Source: Ypsolopha sequella (taxonomy: Eukaryota; Arthropoda; Insecta; Lepidoptera; Ypsolophidae). Taken from it: 64,000 bases of DNA. The stretch is taken from assembly GCA_934047225.1 (NCBI GenBank), contig OW204009.1, positions 16,442,898 through 16,506,897 on the forward strand, given 5' to 3'. This document shows positions 32,736 through 44,751 of the stretch, one piece after another (position 1 is the first letter of the stretch; every line of letters begins with the position of its first letter). The notes beneath the pieces were generated by a model, which worked only from the letters and a program-made list of their open reading frames with translations, did not search any database and had not been told where the DNA came from. The translations under genes and the position numbers were made by a program.

Positions 32736-32902
32736 TTTAAAATAAGTATGTATTAGATTATATTTACCTATATTTATAATATTATTTCTTCGTATATTTT
32801 TTCTTTTATTCAAGTGTGCACAAACTTAACCTTTATTATTTTTTTGTGTATTTTCCTGTTTTATTATTTTTAACTTATAGAAAACTATAAGATACCTATA
32901 CA

Positions 32903-33178
32903 AGGTGACTTTTTGATCATCGTCCAAATTCATACTGGAGGCTTGGTAATTGATCAGCATCAGGGATCGATAACAATTTTTGTGAAATTCGTATAATGAG
33001 ATTTCGACTTCCCATAGTAATTCACTCTCAGTTCTGAGTGAATCACTATGGGGAGTCGAAATTTCATTTTATGAATTTTACAAAAATTGTCATTGATTCA
33101 TGATGCTGATCACTTACCAAGGCTCAAGTATGAATTTGGACGATGTTTACAAATTCACCTTGTATATACATTATTTAC
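32903..33178. mobile_element. CAAGGTGA fold-back MITE, complete
   Basis: TACAAGGTGACTTTTTGATC on the left pairs with the mirrored CAAATTCACCTTGTATA on the right. The arms meet near AATTCACTCTCAG/TTCTGAGTGAATC at about 33.03 kb. TATA at both ends fits a TA target (Tc1/mariner-like). Confidence 0.65.
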
Positions 33179-33429
33179 TTATTATTTTTTTTTATTTTAC
33201 ATTAATACCGACCTGTAATACTTGTATGTGATGAATATAAATAAATATATTTCATTTCATTACATAACTCCCGGTTCTCAATCTTACTAGCATGAACTTG
33301 GTATCGACCCGACATCGATTCGATAAATAAAAATGTAACTCTTATTTCATTGCAATAAGGATTATCGTTTAGAATTTATCGATGCTAGCTGTCAAATTTA
33401 TCTAATCGGCGCGTACGTTTAATTTTTGC

Positions 33430-33620
33430 AATTTATGTGCATAGTGTAGGGCAGACCTGCATGCTCTAAAAAGCGTGTATTATTCCTCCCTCTATCACGT
33501 TGGGACGTAAAATCGTCGGTGAAAAGAAGGTGTATGACGAGTGTTCACTGTTCTGTTGACAATGCACAGTTAAAAACGTCTTTGCTACCCCCACGGGATT
33601 GTATGTCGTGACTATAACTT
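33430..33620. repeat. Family E-like fragment
   Basis: CATGCTCTAAAAAGCGTGTA, AATCGTCGGTGAAA and CCACGGGATTGTATGTCGTG correspond to blocks in the copy at 34.63 kb. Confidence 0.45.
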
Positions 33621-34379
33621 TGTATTTCCTTATTGCTTTTTGTATCACATTTGTACCCCCATATAGTGGACCAAATTTTCGTGGATTCCCTGCTTCTATT
33701 TAGGGTCCAGTAGTCGCTACATGCGTCCTGTGGTATTTTAAGCTTTGTAAGGGTAGGAACTCAGATCGGACTAGCTCTCCCTTACAGAAGGTACTCGTTA
33801 TCCGAACGGCAGGATAATAGTGGAAATGAATTGTTAATTGTTATGTTAATAATGTTTAATTAATTAAATATAAATGTTACACTGTTATGTTATTGCAAGA
33901 GAAAAAGGAATATAAAATGTTATGTTATAAATTATGTTAATGTTCATGAGTGGCACGTTCTACTATACTTTAGGCTTTACAATGTATCGCTGGCAGTCAT
34001 ATCGTCATCCGGAAAGCACTAACTTGTCCTCAATACTTGCGGGCGCTGTGTTAGCAACCTTGACTTAAGTAAACTATGTAAATAGGAAATAATTATTAAG
34101 AAATGTTAAGATAATCTAAATGTGTGAACTAAGTAAGAAGCTTTAAAACCAACTTTTCTTATGAATGACTATTCTTTCTTCAACAAAAAGTGAAATTCTT
34201 GGCCTTACCTTTGAAAAAGTACAATGGCGTCAGTCGCGCCAAACTTTTGTGGTTTGTTTTTCAATATTTGGTAATAGAAAGCAAAGGTGTTGTTGTATGT
34301 AGCCTAATGACATTTTCTTTTTAATTTATTTGTATTTTTATATTAAATACAAAGAACATATTGCTTAGAAAAAATATTT

Positions 34380-34545
34380 GCTGATTTTTTTTTTCCGTCC
34401 ATCGCGTCCTTGTGGAAAGTATGATTTTCTCCTATTTTGCCCTATCCGCAGACCCAACGACGTCGTAATGCAGTGCGCGCTGATATGAACATTATTTCAA
34501 TATAGTTTCTGTCGATATTTGTAACGACACAGGTGGACTCAAGGT
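34380..34545 (+). repeat. Fragment related to the 41.6/59.9-kb element
   Basis: TTTTCTCCTATTTTGCCCTA and ATTATTTCAATATAGTTTC match the right part of 59887-60370. A further diverged relative is at about 62.25-62.40 kb. Confidence 0.5.
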
Positions 34546-34624
34546 CGTTGGTGGTTACATGTCCCTTAATTGTTAGGTAAAGAAGCTAAGTTACTTTAGA
34601 AAAAATAAGTTTTTAAAACATCGT

Positions 34625-34800
34625 GAGGCAACATGCATGCCCTAAAAAGCGTGTATTTGAGCCCAAAGAACGGCGATAGAACGTAATAATCGTCGGTGAA
34701 ACGCAGCTTTACCGAGTGTGGACTGTGACTTGCATTCCACAGTTTACCCTCGGAACACCTCTGACACCCCTTCGGGGATTCATGACGTTACGATACATTT
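34625..34800 (+). repeat. Family E repeat
   Basis: CATGCCCTAAAAAGCGTGTA, GAGTGTGGACTGTGACTTGC and CCCCTTCGGGGATTCATGAC, matching 1-110 and 38.96-39.05 kb. Confidence 0.6.
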
Positions 34801-34831
34801 TTTTGTTTTTTAATGCCAACTTTGTTTATGG

Positions 34832-34971
34832 TACAGTGCTACAAGAATCTTATGACACGTTGATTGGTTGTATCCAAAATCGTAACTAACGTCGCTACCA
34901 TACTCCTTGTTTCACAGCTGCGCCCCACTGTCACTGTCATACACGCGACATCAGATCTTTGTAGCACTGTA
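34832..34971. mobile_element. Short TIR MITE flanked by TA
   Basis: TACAGTGCTACAA at the left and TTGTAGCACTGTA at the right are perfect complements. TA lies at each end, so it is Tc1/mariner-like. Confidence 0.6.
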
Positions 34972-35089
34972 ACTGGGTTATTAATGACGCTACGATCAGA
35001 TGACGTCATATGGGTCTGAACTCAAGCGGTTCCGTTAAGGACGTGAGTCATTAAAGCTTTCTAAGAGGATGCGATAATGGACCTAATTA

Positions 35090-36200
35090 CGTCATTTTTT
35101 ACATACATATCCTCACGCCTGTAGGGGTAGGGGTAGGCAGAGACTTCAGATTTCTATCTGCTACGATTCTGACACGTGTCTTTCGCCTATTCCACATCCA
35201 TCAATCTAGTCATAAAAGCGCTTCAATTCCGGGTACTTTTGACTTTGCCCTCCTTCAGTTTCTCGCCAATTTGGTCAGCATACGTCCTTTCTAGGATGGC
35301 CTGGTTGTGCTCTATCTTCGAACAAAAATAGCCTAGTCAAACCCACTTTCTTTCTTATCCAAAGTAATCTCACGCAATCATACTGAAAACCAGCGTTGGA
35401 GATTAGCCTCCAACATTTGCTGAGCAGGGGCCAGTTTAGTATTTTACAGTGCATGCGACAACTTTTGTAGGTATATTATTTAGAATAATATTTTTTTTTA
35501 AATTGTGCTTTTAATTTCTTTGTGTATTTTTGTGTACTGTATGTGTCGTGGCCATATCGTAGAATTGACCATTCCATGATCTGGTTGGCCATATCGTATT
35601 TCTGTTAAAATTGGGAGGGTCGCCTCGCTCCGCTCCGCTTGGCTCCTTATTTTATCTTACATGTAAACCTAACAAGCTCCTCCTCACTTCGCTTCGCTTC
35701 GCTTCGCTCGTCGTCGCACCTATTTTTTACTTTTGGTGAAAGATTATTTATTCCAGCAGATCGTAAAGTATGGTAAATGGTAAATTCTACGATGTGGTCA
35801 CGAGATATGTATTAATAAACATTTTTCTATTCTATTCTGTTCTATTCAAATTCATTTACACATTGGCCCATATTCGCTCCGAAACGCCTCCTTGACAGCC
35901 TCGATCGTGTGAATCTACACCCGACTGAAAGGCTGTATTTATAGGTCACAGTTGGTATAACCTCTCCCTTTCCTCTTTGTCTCACTCAAACATAGAACAT
36001 CAATCTGCTTATCACTCATCATCTCATATACATGCATGGGCAAACATACAAAGCATGGGGTTATGATAGTGATCTTTGTTAGTATAATTTCCTAACTTAT
36101 ATTATGATTCCTCTAGAATTAACGTTAATTATTTAATGGATGTAATGACTGTAAAAGCAGAAGAAATATATAATTTTCTCCTGTCTTGTATTTTTTATCT
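35090..36200. other. Interspersed repeats, no gene
   Basis: GTAGGGGTAGGCAGAGAC block near 35.12 kb; CTTCGCTTCGCTTCGCTTCG block near 35.69 kb; retroposon-like tail (TTCTATTCTATTCTG) near 35.83 kb. Confidence 0.45.
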
Positions 36201-36204
36201 CTTT

Positions 36205-36410
36205 ATTCAATTAAATAATAAAATATAATGTTACCATTCGGCTTTTCTTTATAAATATTGATATATATAGTAGTTTTTTTTGTAAATTATACATATTAAT
36301 TAATATGAGCAAGATATATTTCGAATCCTTTTGGACTCGGCATCAGTTGCATTGACAATAGATATATGACATTATAAATATAAAAGACAATTTTTTTTTG
36401 TTTTTTTTTT
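36205..36410. repeat. Second copy of the 6.45-kb repeat
   Basis: GTTACCATTCGGCTTTTCTT and GGACTCGGCATCAGTTGCAT recur in the same order, without the long TA tract. Confidence 0.6.
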
Positions 36411-36774
36411 ATTATCTTTTTTTATTTTTTATTTTTTTTATTCAGTTAAAGTATAGGTTTACTTGTTACATTTAGTTGTAACTAATAATATGAAAAAATG
36501 ACATGACCTTGCTAAGTTTCTTGCTCTTTTTCTTAGCAAGACTAATCCAATGAGCGGAGCTGGGCATATATTTTTAATATGTATTGCATATTTTTATATT
36601 ATTATTTATTCCTTATTCCTATATTTTTACTTTATTCAACTGTATTTTTTTACCCAAACTTTATTATTCCCCTGCGTATTTCCCCATATTATTATTTATG
36701 ACATAAAACTATTACCTCTGACCTGTAAGTGTATCTGGTATACCTACATTACATAAATGAATACACAGAGGCGT

Positions 36775-37089
36775 GGTGCGCGTCAGTTGCCTTGTATGAG
36801 GTATCATTCCACCTGGCAGTTGGGAGGAAGCTGCTCGCGAGCGCAATGGGTGGCGCTCGGTGATCCATGACCGTGTGAAGGAGTTCGAGGAAACCAGACT
36901 CGAGACCCTTGACTCCAACCGGCAGCAGCGCAAGACTCGTCCGAAGCTCACATACACATACACACTCCCCCTCGGGGCACACGAATAAACAAATAAAAAC
37001 AATAGACTCATAAACTCTTAAATAGACTCTTTAAATAGACTTTTAAAGGACCTTTAAAAACAAAAATAAATAAATAAACTTTTACAGAG
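36775..37089 (+). pseudogene. LINE C-terminal fragment, left part
   Basis: Plus strand reads WEEAARERNGWRSVIHDRVK, then EFEETRLETLDSNRQQRKTR, then PKLTYTYT. It resembles the region before the C-terminal zinc finger of an insect LINE protein. It continues at 38241 beyond an insertion. The long minus frames over it are shadows. Confidence 0.55.
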
Positions 37090-38240
37090 TATAGCATTCG
37101 CTACAGGTATTCAACCATTTTTATCTATTTTGGTCTTTCTTTGTCGTTGATTTCTTTACTAAATTTTCAAATTCGAAAATTTGGAATATTTTGTCACATT
37201 TTTTTTGTTATTTTTCTGATATCGAAGAGTATCGTCGTAGAAGGAATGCAAAATTTACCACAGAAAATTAAAATATGAAATTTGAAATCTAGTTGGATCC
37301 ACGAAATAGAGCACATTTGCCCTAGAGCTAGTGGAAGCCTGTTTTTTCTTCATTTCCTGGTAAGTTTTGTGTACTTTTGGTTTCATTCTTTGAAAATCCC
37401 TTTTGTCCCGTTTCCAATACGGTAATTTCCTTGCCCAGATTTCGTAGGCATGTTTTGACGCTGTTGTTTTATTTCTTTACAGCGACCCTTCAGGTTATTT
37501 AAGGGTTTTTCCAGTTTTTTTCCAATTTCTTCCATTTTCCGCGCGCCACCTTTTCATCCTGTTTGGTTGCGCATCTGAAGTAAGGCTGAACGAACGGGCC
37601 ACGTGCGCTGGTAAAGTCCGTTTCCCAAGTTATTCCTGAAGTTGGCGCATGACAGTCACGGTTTAACTGACTACTCCGTGAGAAGATTTCCAACATCTAC
37701 GTCACGAAGACACCCCTATCAGGTTTTTAAATCTGTAGCCTGGCATTTAATAGACTCTGAATCAATCATTCTCTTCCTTAATGTAAAGCTAGATAACGAT
37801 TGCTTTTAATACCTTAAAGTTATATTTCCTCTCGACTAGAAGTTACTAATACTTCCGCGAAATTCTAGTTTCTGGGATTCTATAAACTAGTTTTAATATT
37901 CAATTTCAAACCCATAATATAGTAAACCAATTGCGTCGTTAAAGCTCCAAAAACAAAATCCTAAAACAAGATAGACTAGGCATTTTTTTGTGTTAATTTT
38001 CGAAGTTCTGACGTACCTAATACTCTTCTGATATACTTGTGTTTTCATACCTTTTTTTACTTCAGTTTTGTTATTTTTTGTATATCCGAAAAAAATATAT
38101 AGTGTCTTTATCCTGATTTATCTTTTTTTTCTTGGCTGTCACCAGGCTTCCCTGGTGGCAGTCTAAATTTAGGCCAGATCGACCAAATTACACTCGTGAT
38201 TCTATAGTAGCTTACAAAATTTTTAAAATGTAATGCTATA
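37090..38240. mobile_element. 1151-bp insertion with 9-bp TIR and AGAG duplication
   Basis: Begins TATAGCATT and ends AATGCTATA. AGAG lies on both sides (37086-37089 and 38241-38244), whereas the intact LINE tail at 22.96 kb has a single AGAG. No transposase frame was recognised, so it is a non-autonomous DNA element of unassigned superfamily. Confidence 0.7.
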
Positions 38241-38800
38241 AGAGGTTGGGTTTACTCTCTGTCCCCATCTTCAAGGTAAAGCTGAAAAGGCTAAAAGGCC
38301 GACAGCAAAAAAGATCAACTCGAAAAAAAAAAACGGTCGCGGTGAACTACACTGCGGTCGCTGTAATCGGACTTTTAAAACCAAGCTGGGTTTCGCGAGT
38401 CATATCCGCGCTCATCGCCGTAGAAGTACAACATACCATGAGGTCGCCGTCGTCGGACTACGATGAGGAGGACATCATCATCATCATCATCATGAGGTAT
38501 CTACGGGGTTATCTATATTTCTGGCTGTAACAGAATACCAGCGTTGTGGCGTAGTATGCATACATTATGTTTGTATAAGTATGTATTATTGCGTCACAGC
38601 ACCATGCTGAATTATGGCCAATTTGGTGACGTTGAATGCATGGGATAGCTTCATCCTAATCTTTGACTATTGTGATTAATATGTTAATTATAAGTACTAG
38701 TTTTAAGTCAATAGTTATTATGTACCTACATGTTGCTTTTCCACGTATTCTTTTTGTCCCCAAATAAATTTCTTTCTTTCTTTCTTTCTATCTATGCTCG
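38241..38800 (+). pseudogene. LINE C-terminal zinc finger and tail, right part
   Basis: One plus frame reads LHCGRCNRTFKTKLGF then ASHIRAHRRRSTTYHE: a C-x2-C ... H-x3-H finger typical of the end of this LINE class. (CAT)n at about 38474 and a tail ending in (TTTC)n at about 38770-38788 follow. Confidence 0.55.
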
Positions 38801-39060
38801 AACGTCTTTCGAGAACGCGGGTTCAAATCAAGTTGGGACACATTAATGTCCGGTCTGCGTGCTTCGGAAGGCACGTTAAGTTGTTCATCAGGTTGTGCTC
38901 AAAGTACGTTGATAAGGCTCACCACTTACCAGGCTGGTACGTAATAAAAGTCATTGAAACGTGGGTGTATGAGTGTGGATTGTGACTTCGCATTTCACAG
39001 TCTACACTCGGAACATCTCTGAAACCCCCTCGGAGATTCATGTCATGACGGTGTATGTGT
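38801..39060 (+). repeat. tRNA-derived SINE (family E, long form)
   Basis: A B-box-like GCGGGTTCAAATCAAG is followed by GGTCTGCGTGCTTCGGAAGG and CACGTTAAG, a block common in lepidopteran SINEs. The family E end CACTCGGAACA then GGAGATTCATG completes it. Confidence 0.55.
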
Positions 39061-39349
39061 CTTGCAGAGGGGAGGTGGAATATGCAGATCTAGATCTGCT
39101 ACGATCCTGACGAACCGCTTGAACTTCCACATTAATCAAAACACGAGACAATGTCTCCGAATCTCCGCCCACAACGATAATTCACTTTTGTTTTCGTGTA
39201 AAAGTTGAATAGTGGAAGACACAATAAATTACAAAAACCTCTTAAAAAATAACTGATAAAACTCGTGTGAAATTGTATTGTGAATGAAAGAGGCTTGAAA
39301 ATATTTATAATAAAAACTTCTTTAATTCCTTGCAGTAAAGTAGACATCC

Positions 39350-39662
39350 GCTAAGAAGGGATTTTAGAAAATCCCATGGGATCGGGAAAAACGAGATGCA
39401 CGCGAGCAACGCTGTGGGGTGACCTCTAGTTATTTACTAATTAAAATACTTATTATTATTATTTAGTTAACAATTATTATCGAATTGAATGAAACTTGAG
39501 GATAAAACATCACTCACCGGCTCACCACTGCATTAATAATAATTATTATTTATTATTTACTTTAATTATTATTACAAGCAAACAGCAGCATTGCTCGCGT
39601 GGATCCCGTTTCTCCCAATCCCGTGGGAATTTCCTAAAATCCCTTCTTAGCGAATCTCTACG
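39350..39662. mobile_element. Fold-back element
   Basis: CGCTAAGAAGGGATTTTAG and CACGCGAGCAACGCTG on the left are mirrored by AGCATTGCTCGCGTGGATCC and CTAAAATCCCTTCTTAGCG on the right, with an AT-rich centre. Confidence 0.6.
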
Positions 39663-40439
39663 TCATACAAGAAACCTACAGTACAAATTTCATGTTCCTA
39701 GGTCCAGCCGTTCGATCTAGGTACCGATAGTAAATCACTCAATCAGGGTATTCTTTTACATATCATATAAATTGCCTGGATTGGCTGGATTGATTGACAG
39801 TCACATAACATCTCGAAAACTCTCACCTTTCTAGTCAGTAACCGAACCCAACATAAAATTAAAAAACTTTACGTAACCCACACAATAAATTTACTTCCAA
39901 TAAAAAAATCCGGTCTGCTACACAGCGATATCGCACGAAATCAAAGCCGAAATTAAAAAAAAAACACTGTCGCTTTCAGCTTTCATCCAAAAAGGCCAGT
40001 TATGCAAATGCATATTTTGCCAAATACTTTTTAAAGATCCGCCACACCTTGCGACCAGAGACAAATAAAAAAGAAAAGTCTTCAAACAAGCATGAATTAA
40101 ATATCCTGTAGTAAAACCGGTCAGTTAAAAGAGCTAAAATTATTTTTAAAACGCCGTTCAATAGCGTCCAAATCCGTGTGAAAGGCTGTAAAGAAGTAGC
40201 CTTTGCCTTTAATTCTAAATGAAAACAAACTTTGCTCGGATTGCGTTCGAAAATCATCTGTGTTGTCCCTGACATAAGGATGGAATCTCGTTGGTTTTAT
40301 CTCGCGAGAGAATGGAGTTTCAACGACACACTGCCTGCCATATGGGAAGCAGCACCCCACTTTCTTAGGACAAGCAAGATCTTTGAGGCACAGTCATAGT
40401 TCTGAACTCAAAAGCTCTAGACGTTTTTTAGGCACAATG

Positions 40440-40613
40440 GACTGAAACCTGTGCCTGGACTAGTGCAAAAAAAGTATATTTAATTTTACAAAAAGCGCGC
40501 GAAGTGAGTGACGACTGTGTTTTTTTTTTGACTTTGGAAAACCAGTGTTGTGCTTCTAAGTGGAACTTTTTTGGAAAGTGTCTGGATCTTTTTTAACTAA
40601 ATCGGACAAAATG
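40440..40613 (+). other. Candidate first exon ending on ATG
   Basis: ATCGGACAAAATG is followed directly by GTGAGCC, a good splice donor, giving a leader exon that carries only the start codon. TATATTTAA at about 40478 could serve as TATA. A strong acceptor, TTTCTTTTTTGCAG, ends at 40849, but the frame after it runs into a known repeat and stops after about 40 codons. The coding body was not found. Confidence 0.3.
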
Positions 40614-40859
40614 GTGAGCCTTATTTAATGATTGATTATTTTTTATTTAAATATCTAGAAACAGAAAATTATTTTTGCTTCCCTAAATTTAATATTTATA
40701 TTATAGTCAGGATCAACTTAATTAGGTAATCAATTTGTTATCTTCCAATATTTTAACAATTTTAGATAATTATTTATTCATGATTCTAGTGCGGTTTATT
40801 ATACCAAAAAGCGAATTTCCTTAGCTTCCATCCAATTTCTTTTTTGCAGAATTTTCTCG

Positions 40860-41627
40860 TTAATTTTTCAACCAATATTATTTCAATTACCTGTAGCGTA
40901 AAAAGTACCCGGAATAGAAGAGCTTCTACGACTAGATTAATGGATGTAGAAGAGGCGAAAGGGGCCTGTTAGGATCGTAGGAGATGGAAATCTGTTCCCT
41001 ATGCCTACCCCTCTGAGAAACAGACGTGCTATTTTAATCTTGTAAACCAGAAAAAGTAATCACTTACAGCAAAATTAAGTACATTAACTATAAGCAATAC
41101 TCAAACAACGCAATGTCTGTTAAAATGACTCCACTGATGAATGGGAAGCAGAAATGTATCAGGATCGTGGCAGAAATCCGTAACCTCTCTAGTTATCCAT
41201 CTATCTATCTACACACACATACATAACATATATAATACAAAACAGTTCCGTCACTGACTGAGAGACAAAACTGAGCCTAAACCATTAAAGAGAGAAACAT
41301 ACAATTTGTAACATATACATACAGGATGTTAAGAAAGAAGGAAAGAAAATATTTATTTCAGACCGAAATCCATATGTTAGTTAGTAACACTATATGCTTA
41401 AATACTATGTTAGTATCCTTATCTACACACACAAATAAAAACACAGAAAGGCAGCAGAAGTCGCTGTTGCAGACATCACACAACTAAATAGAGTGATGCC
41501 TACAACAACATCCTCCTGGTGAAGCACTGTGACTCCACGTGAACCCTGTTACAGAATACCAGAACGGGACTGTCCCAAACGATCAACAATGCCCTTCAAG
41601 ATGCTGTTGGAGCTGCCCCTTAAACGA
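40860..41627. other. Repeat fragments, no gene
   Basis: A reversed CCTCTTTCGCC repeat lies at about 40.91-41.01 kb. The remainder is unassigned. Confidence 0.4.
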
Positions 41628-42103
41628 CTTAAGGCGATTACCGTCGCCAAATTAGCAGCTCGATGTTTATCTGTATGAATATGGACGGAAACTACATTGA
41701 AATAACGTTCAAATCAGTGCACAATGCGTGGTGGCTGTTACGACGCTCGCTGCGTCCTTGAAAGGGCAAAATAGGAGAAAATAATACTGTTCACATGGGC
41801 GTCATTGTTCGATTGAATAATTCTATGTTATATTTATAGGTATCAAGTTTATCTATTTATCAAAGCATAAATGAATTAAATCACCTAAGCCGCTTAGGAG
41901 CAGTAGGAAATTCAAGCCAAAAAACACCATTCAGCTGAAACAATTTTTCATATAGAAGTTTTGGTGGTACGAAAAAGAAAAATGTTGCATATGTTGTCCT
42001 AGAGTTGATAATCCATAATACATTTTTTCAATATTTTTGGTTTGGCCATAAAAGAGGAGTACGCTTTAGAAAGTACCCATTTGGCGGTATTAAGGGCCTT
42101 AAG
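41628..42103 (-). mobile_element. CTTAAGGC-ended element, copy 1
   Basis: CTTAAGGC at 41628 and GCCTTAAG at 42096-42103 form an 8-bp TIR. Nearly collinear, reversed, with 59887-60370, sharing GCAGTAGGAAATTCAAGCC, CGAAAAAGAAAAATGTTGC and AGTACCCATTTGGCGGTAT. Non-coding. Confidence 0.6.
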
Positions 42104-42779
42104 ATGATGTTAGGGAAACCGGAAACTGACGATAGTACTCGTCAATACGAATAATATTTCGTGAAAAAAAATTGAGAAATCGCGAAAATAGAAACAGCTG
42201 TTTCACACATTTTGGTCGAGTAGGTATGTATAGGTAGAACTATAACTTTAATATAGAACAGCTGATTTTTTTTTCGTGAAATGACGGTTGTTTCCATAGT
42301 AAAAGTTGTTCGTATGGACGCAACTATCGCCTTCTTCAGGGCTGCTGTTATATCTGAAATGGACGCGGGCAAAGTCGTGTGCGTCTTCTAGTGTCACAAA
42401 ATAAATCTTAATCTGGATCCTAGATGAATGAATCCATGCTTGTCAATTGTAATTTTTAAATTCCTTAGCTTTTCTTATTTATTATTTTGGTACAGTTAGA
42501 CATGCAAGAACAATTTATTTGTTTGAATATTTATTTGAATATTTGCATTCTTAAATATAAAGTAAATAATTATATATGTTTGTACATAACATACCTAATT
42601 TATTTGTATAAAATATATTCACTTTTGGAAAGCTTTTTATATATATTTTTATTTATACGAATCAATAATTAAATAAAATACTTTACAATTATAAAATTAC
42701 ACGGTTTAAGATATATTTCGGGTCCGACCTGGACCCGGCATCAGTTAAATATAATTTATTTGTGCAATAAGAACGTAAT

Positions 42780-43295
42780 TTGAGCTTCAGACTTAAGATT
42801 ATACATGAGCCTAGAGCATGAACAACGCCAGACTTTCGAGGATTCGTTTAAATAAATTCGGACTCCCCTTGTATTGAAAAAAATATATTTGATGTATTGA
42901 TTTTTTATCTAAGGATTCTACTTATAAACAATGTATTAAGATTTATACTTTTGTCCAAAAAAATGTTATCTACCCTCTTTTTGGTTTTCAAACGTTCGTT
43001 CCAAGAACGCGGTTAAGAGATCAACTTAATTTTTTTTTCATAAAATAGGTAATACAGATATGAAGGGGTTCTACTTAAATCCAATATTTTTTCCCTACAG
43101 AATATTTCAGTATTAGCTAAAAACAGACCAATTTGTTGTTTCGCTGCGTGATCATTAGTATTACGCGTCCAAGAAAAAGAGATAAATGAACCAACATATA
43201 ATCGCCTTTATCAAAAGCAAAACAGGTCTTTGGCATTAGACTTATTGTGCTGGACGGATAGTAAAAAAAGTTGCTAGAGTAGGATGGCCCATAAC
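42780..43295 (+). repeat. Family B repeat, copy 3
   Basis: Collinear with 27455-27950, including the CGAGGATTCGTTT start region and ATTACGCGTCCAAGAAAAAG. The 85-aa minus frame here is repeat-derived. Confidence 0.65.
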
Positions 43296-43748
43296 CTAGC
43301 CTAGCTAAGAGAACGTATAAAAATAATAACAAACAAAAAAAGGAACCACCACAGCACAAAGGACAAGCCCACAATCACAAAGAAAAATTTTACCTATGAA
43401 CTGATCGGGGAAAGTAAAGACATATATAGGTACATCACTTATTCGCCACAACTATTTTAATAACGTTACACATACATTTAATACATTACATCATTACATT
43501 AAAGATTGTAGGTATTCTATTGATAAATAGGTAAAATAAAAACAACATAAATTAAAAACATACATTCAATGTTTATTGCCACTTTTATAAAATTAAAACT
43601 AAAATAAATAACATATCGTATTATGTCCGAATCTAAAAACTAAATTGAAAATGAACATTTTGAAAAACGTTCTAAAAATCTTTTTTAAATTTTGATTTGA
43701 ATTCCGGAACTGATAATCGGTTCTATTGTGAATTGTTCGTATCAGCAT

Positions 43749-44033
43749 TTAACCCCCCTTTGACTGATATTGAACTGAGAAATTGGGAATCGTCTTACAT
43801 TTGGGAACTGATAATCGGGTTATTTGAGATGGTGGCTTATTACAATTTTTTATTTTTAGTTGAGCACCTTGCTTTTTAGTCTTACTCAGTCTGGATTTTG
43901 GAATGTACAAGTTATCTTTATTTCTGGTTACATTGTAACCGAACCTTGCATATGTTCTGTGCTTTGGATCAATAGCAATGTCTATGTTTGCACGACACAT
44001 AATACCTTTCATTTTATTCCGCAACTGTACCAT
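43749..44033 (-). CDS. Candidate terminal exon, unrecognised protein
   Basis: I do not recognise this product. The minus frame runs 94 codons from ATG 44033 to a stop at 43749 and reads CRANIDIAIDPKHRTYARFG, then YNVTRNKDNLYIPKSRLSKT, then KKQGAQLK: basic, soluble-looking, with no repeat resemblance noticed. A possible acceptor (ATATGGTACAG) precedes codon 3 but has a poor pyrimidine tract. A poly(A) signal AATAAA (minus) lies near 43571, about 175 nt after the stop. It could be a last exon or an unrecognised transposon remnant. Confidence 0.3.
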   Translation of the reverse strand: MVQLRNKMKGIMCRANIDIAIDPKHRTYARFGYNVTRNKDNLYIPKSRLSKTKKQGAQLKIKNCNKPPSQITRLSVPKCKTIPNFSVQYQSKGG

Positions 44034-44154
44034 ATATTTATTTCAGAGTGATCGGTGCAGTATTGTCAATATAACAGATGATCATACGAAGCAATGTGAG
44101 GTGTTACTGATTTCTTTTGACTGAGGCCCATATTGTTTACCAGGGGACCTAAAA

Positions 44155-44300
44155 AGGTCAACTTGGTGAATCATGAAATTATTTGAAAGTAGGATAGAGT
44201 CAGACTTTCTCTATGCGTGCAAAAGAGACGGCATTACAACAAAATAATTATATTATGATTCATCCAAAGCGACCTTTTTAGAGGACCAGGCCTTAGACTT
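44155..44300. repeat. Short inverted-repeat element, copy 2
   Basis: GGGGACCTAAAAAGGTC and GCGACCTTTTTAGAGGACC ends match 6710-6852. Confidence 0.55.
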
Positions 44301-44751
44301 TTTAATTATCACCTAGTTTGAAGTTGAAGATGGAACCTCAAGTTTACTGATTAAAGTAGAATAAACAAAAACTACCTCCTCTAATGAGACCCAGATTTCT
44401 TACCAAAATGAGTTTTTTAATGTGGGCAGCACTTTCTCGCCGGAAAATTTATGGAAATTAATTCGTAAAATGACATTTATGCCTGCGCAGCCGCAACTAA
44501 ACATATTTTCGAACGGGAATCCGCTCATGAACCAAAAATGTGTTAGTTGCTTGTTAATTCGACCTATTCCTTTAAAGGGGTTATACAAGAGATCATTTCC
44601 AACAAATAATGCCTATCAACTAGGGGTCAAAAATGATTTTTTTTTCAAGTAAAACACCTCGATATTTCAAAAATTACAAAATAAAAAAGGTTTTCTTTCC
44701 ACTTAAGACCTTTTAATTCTGAGATTATGGGAATTCAGGGCACGTATTTTT

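Noticed and set aside
36712..37011. Cys-rich minus-strand frames
   Set aside because: They are shadows of the plus-strand LINE C-terminal segment with the WEEAARERNGWRSV motif.
38460..38500. Poly-histidine or polymorphic coding tract from (CAT)n
   Set aside because: It lies after the LINE zinc finger in a decayed element and is a simple microsatellite.
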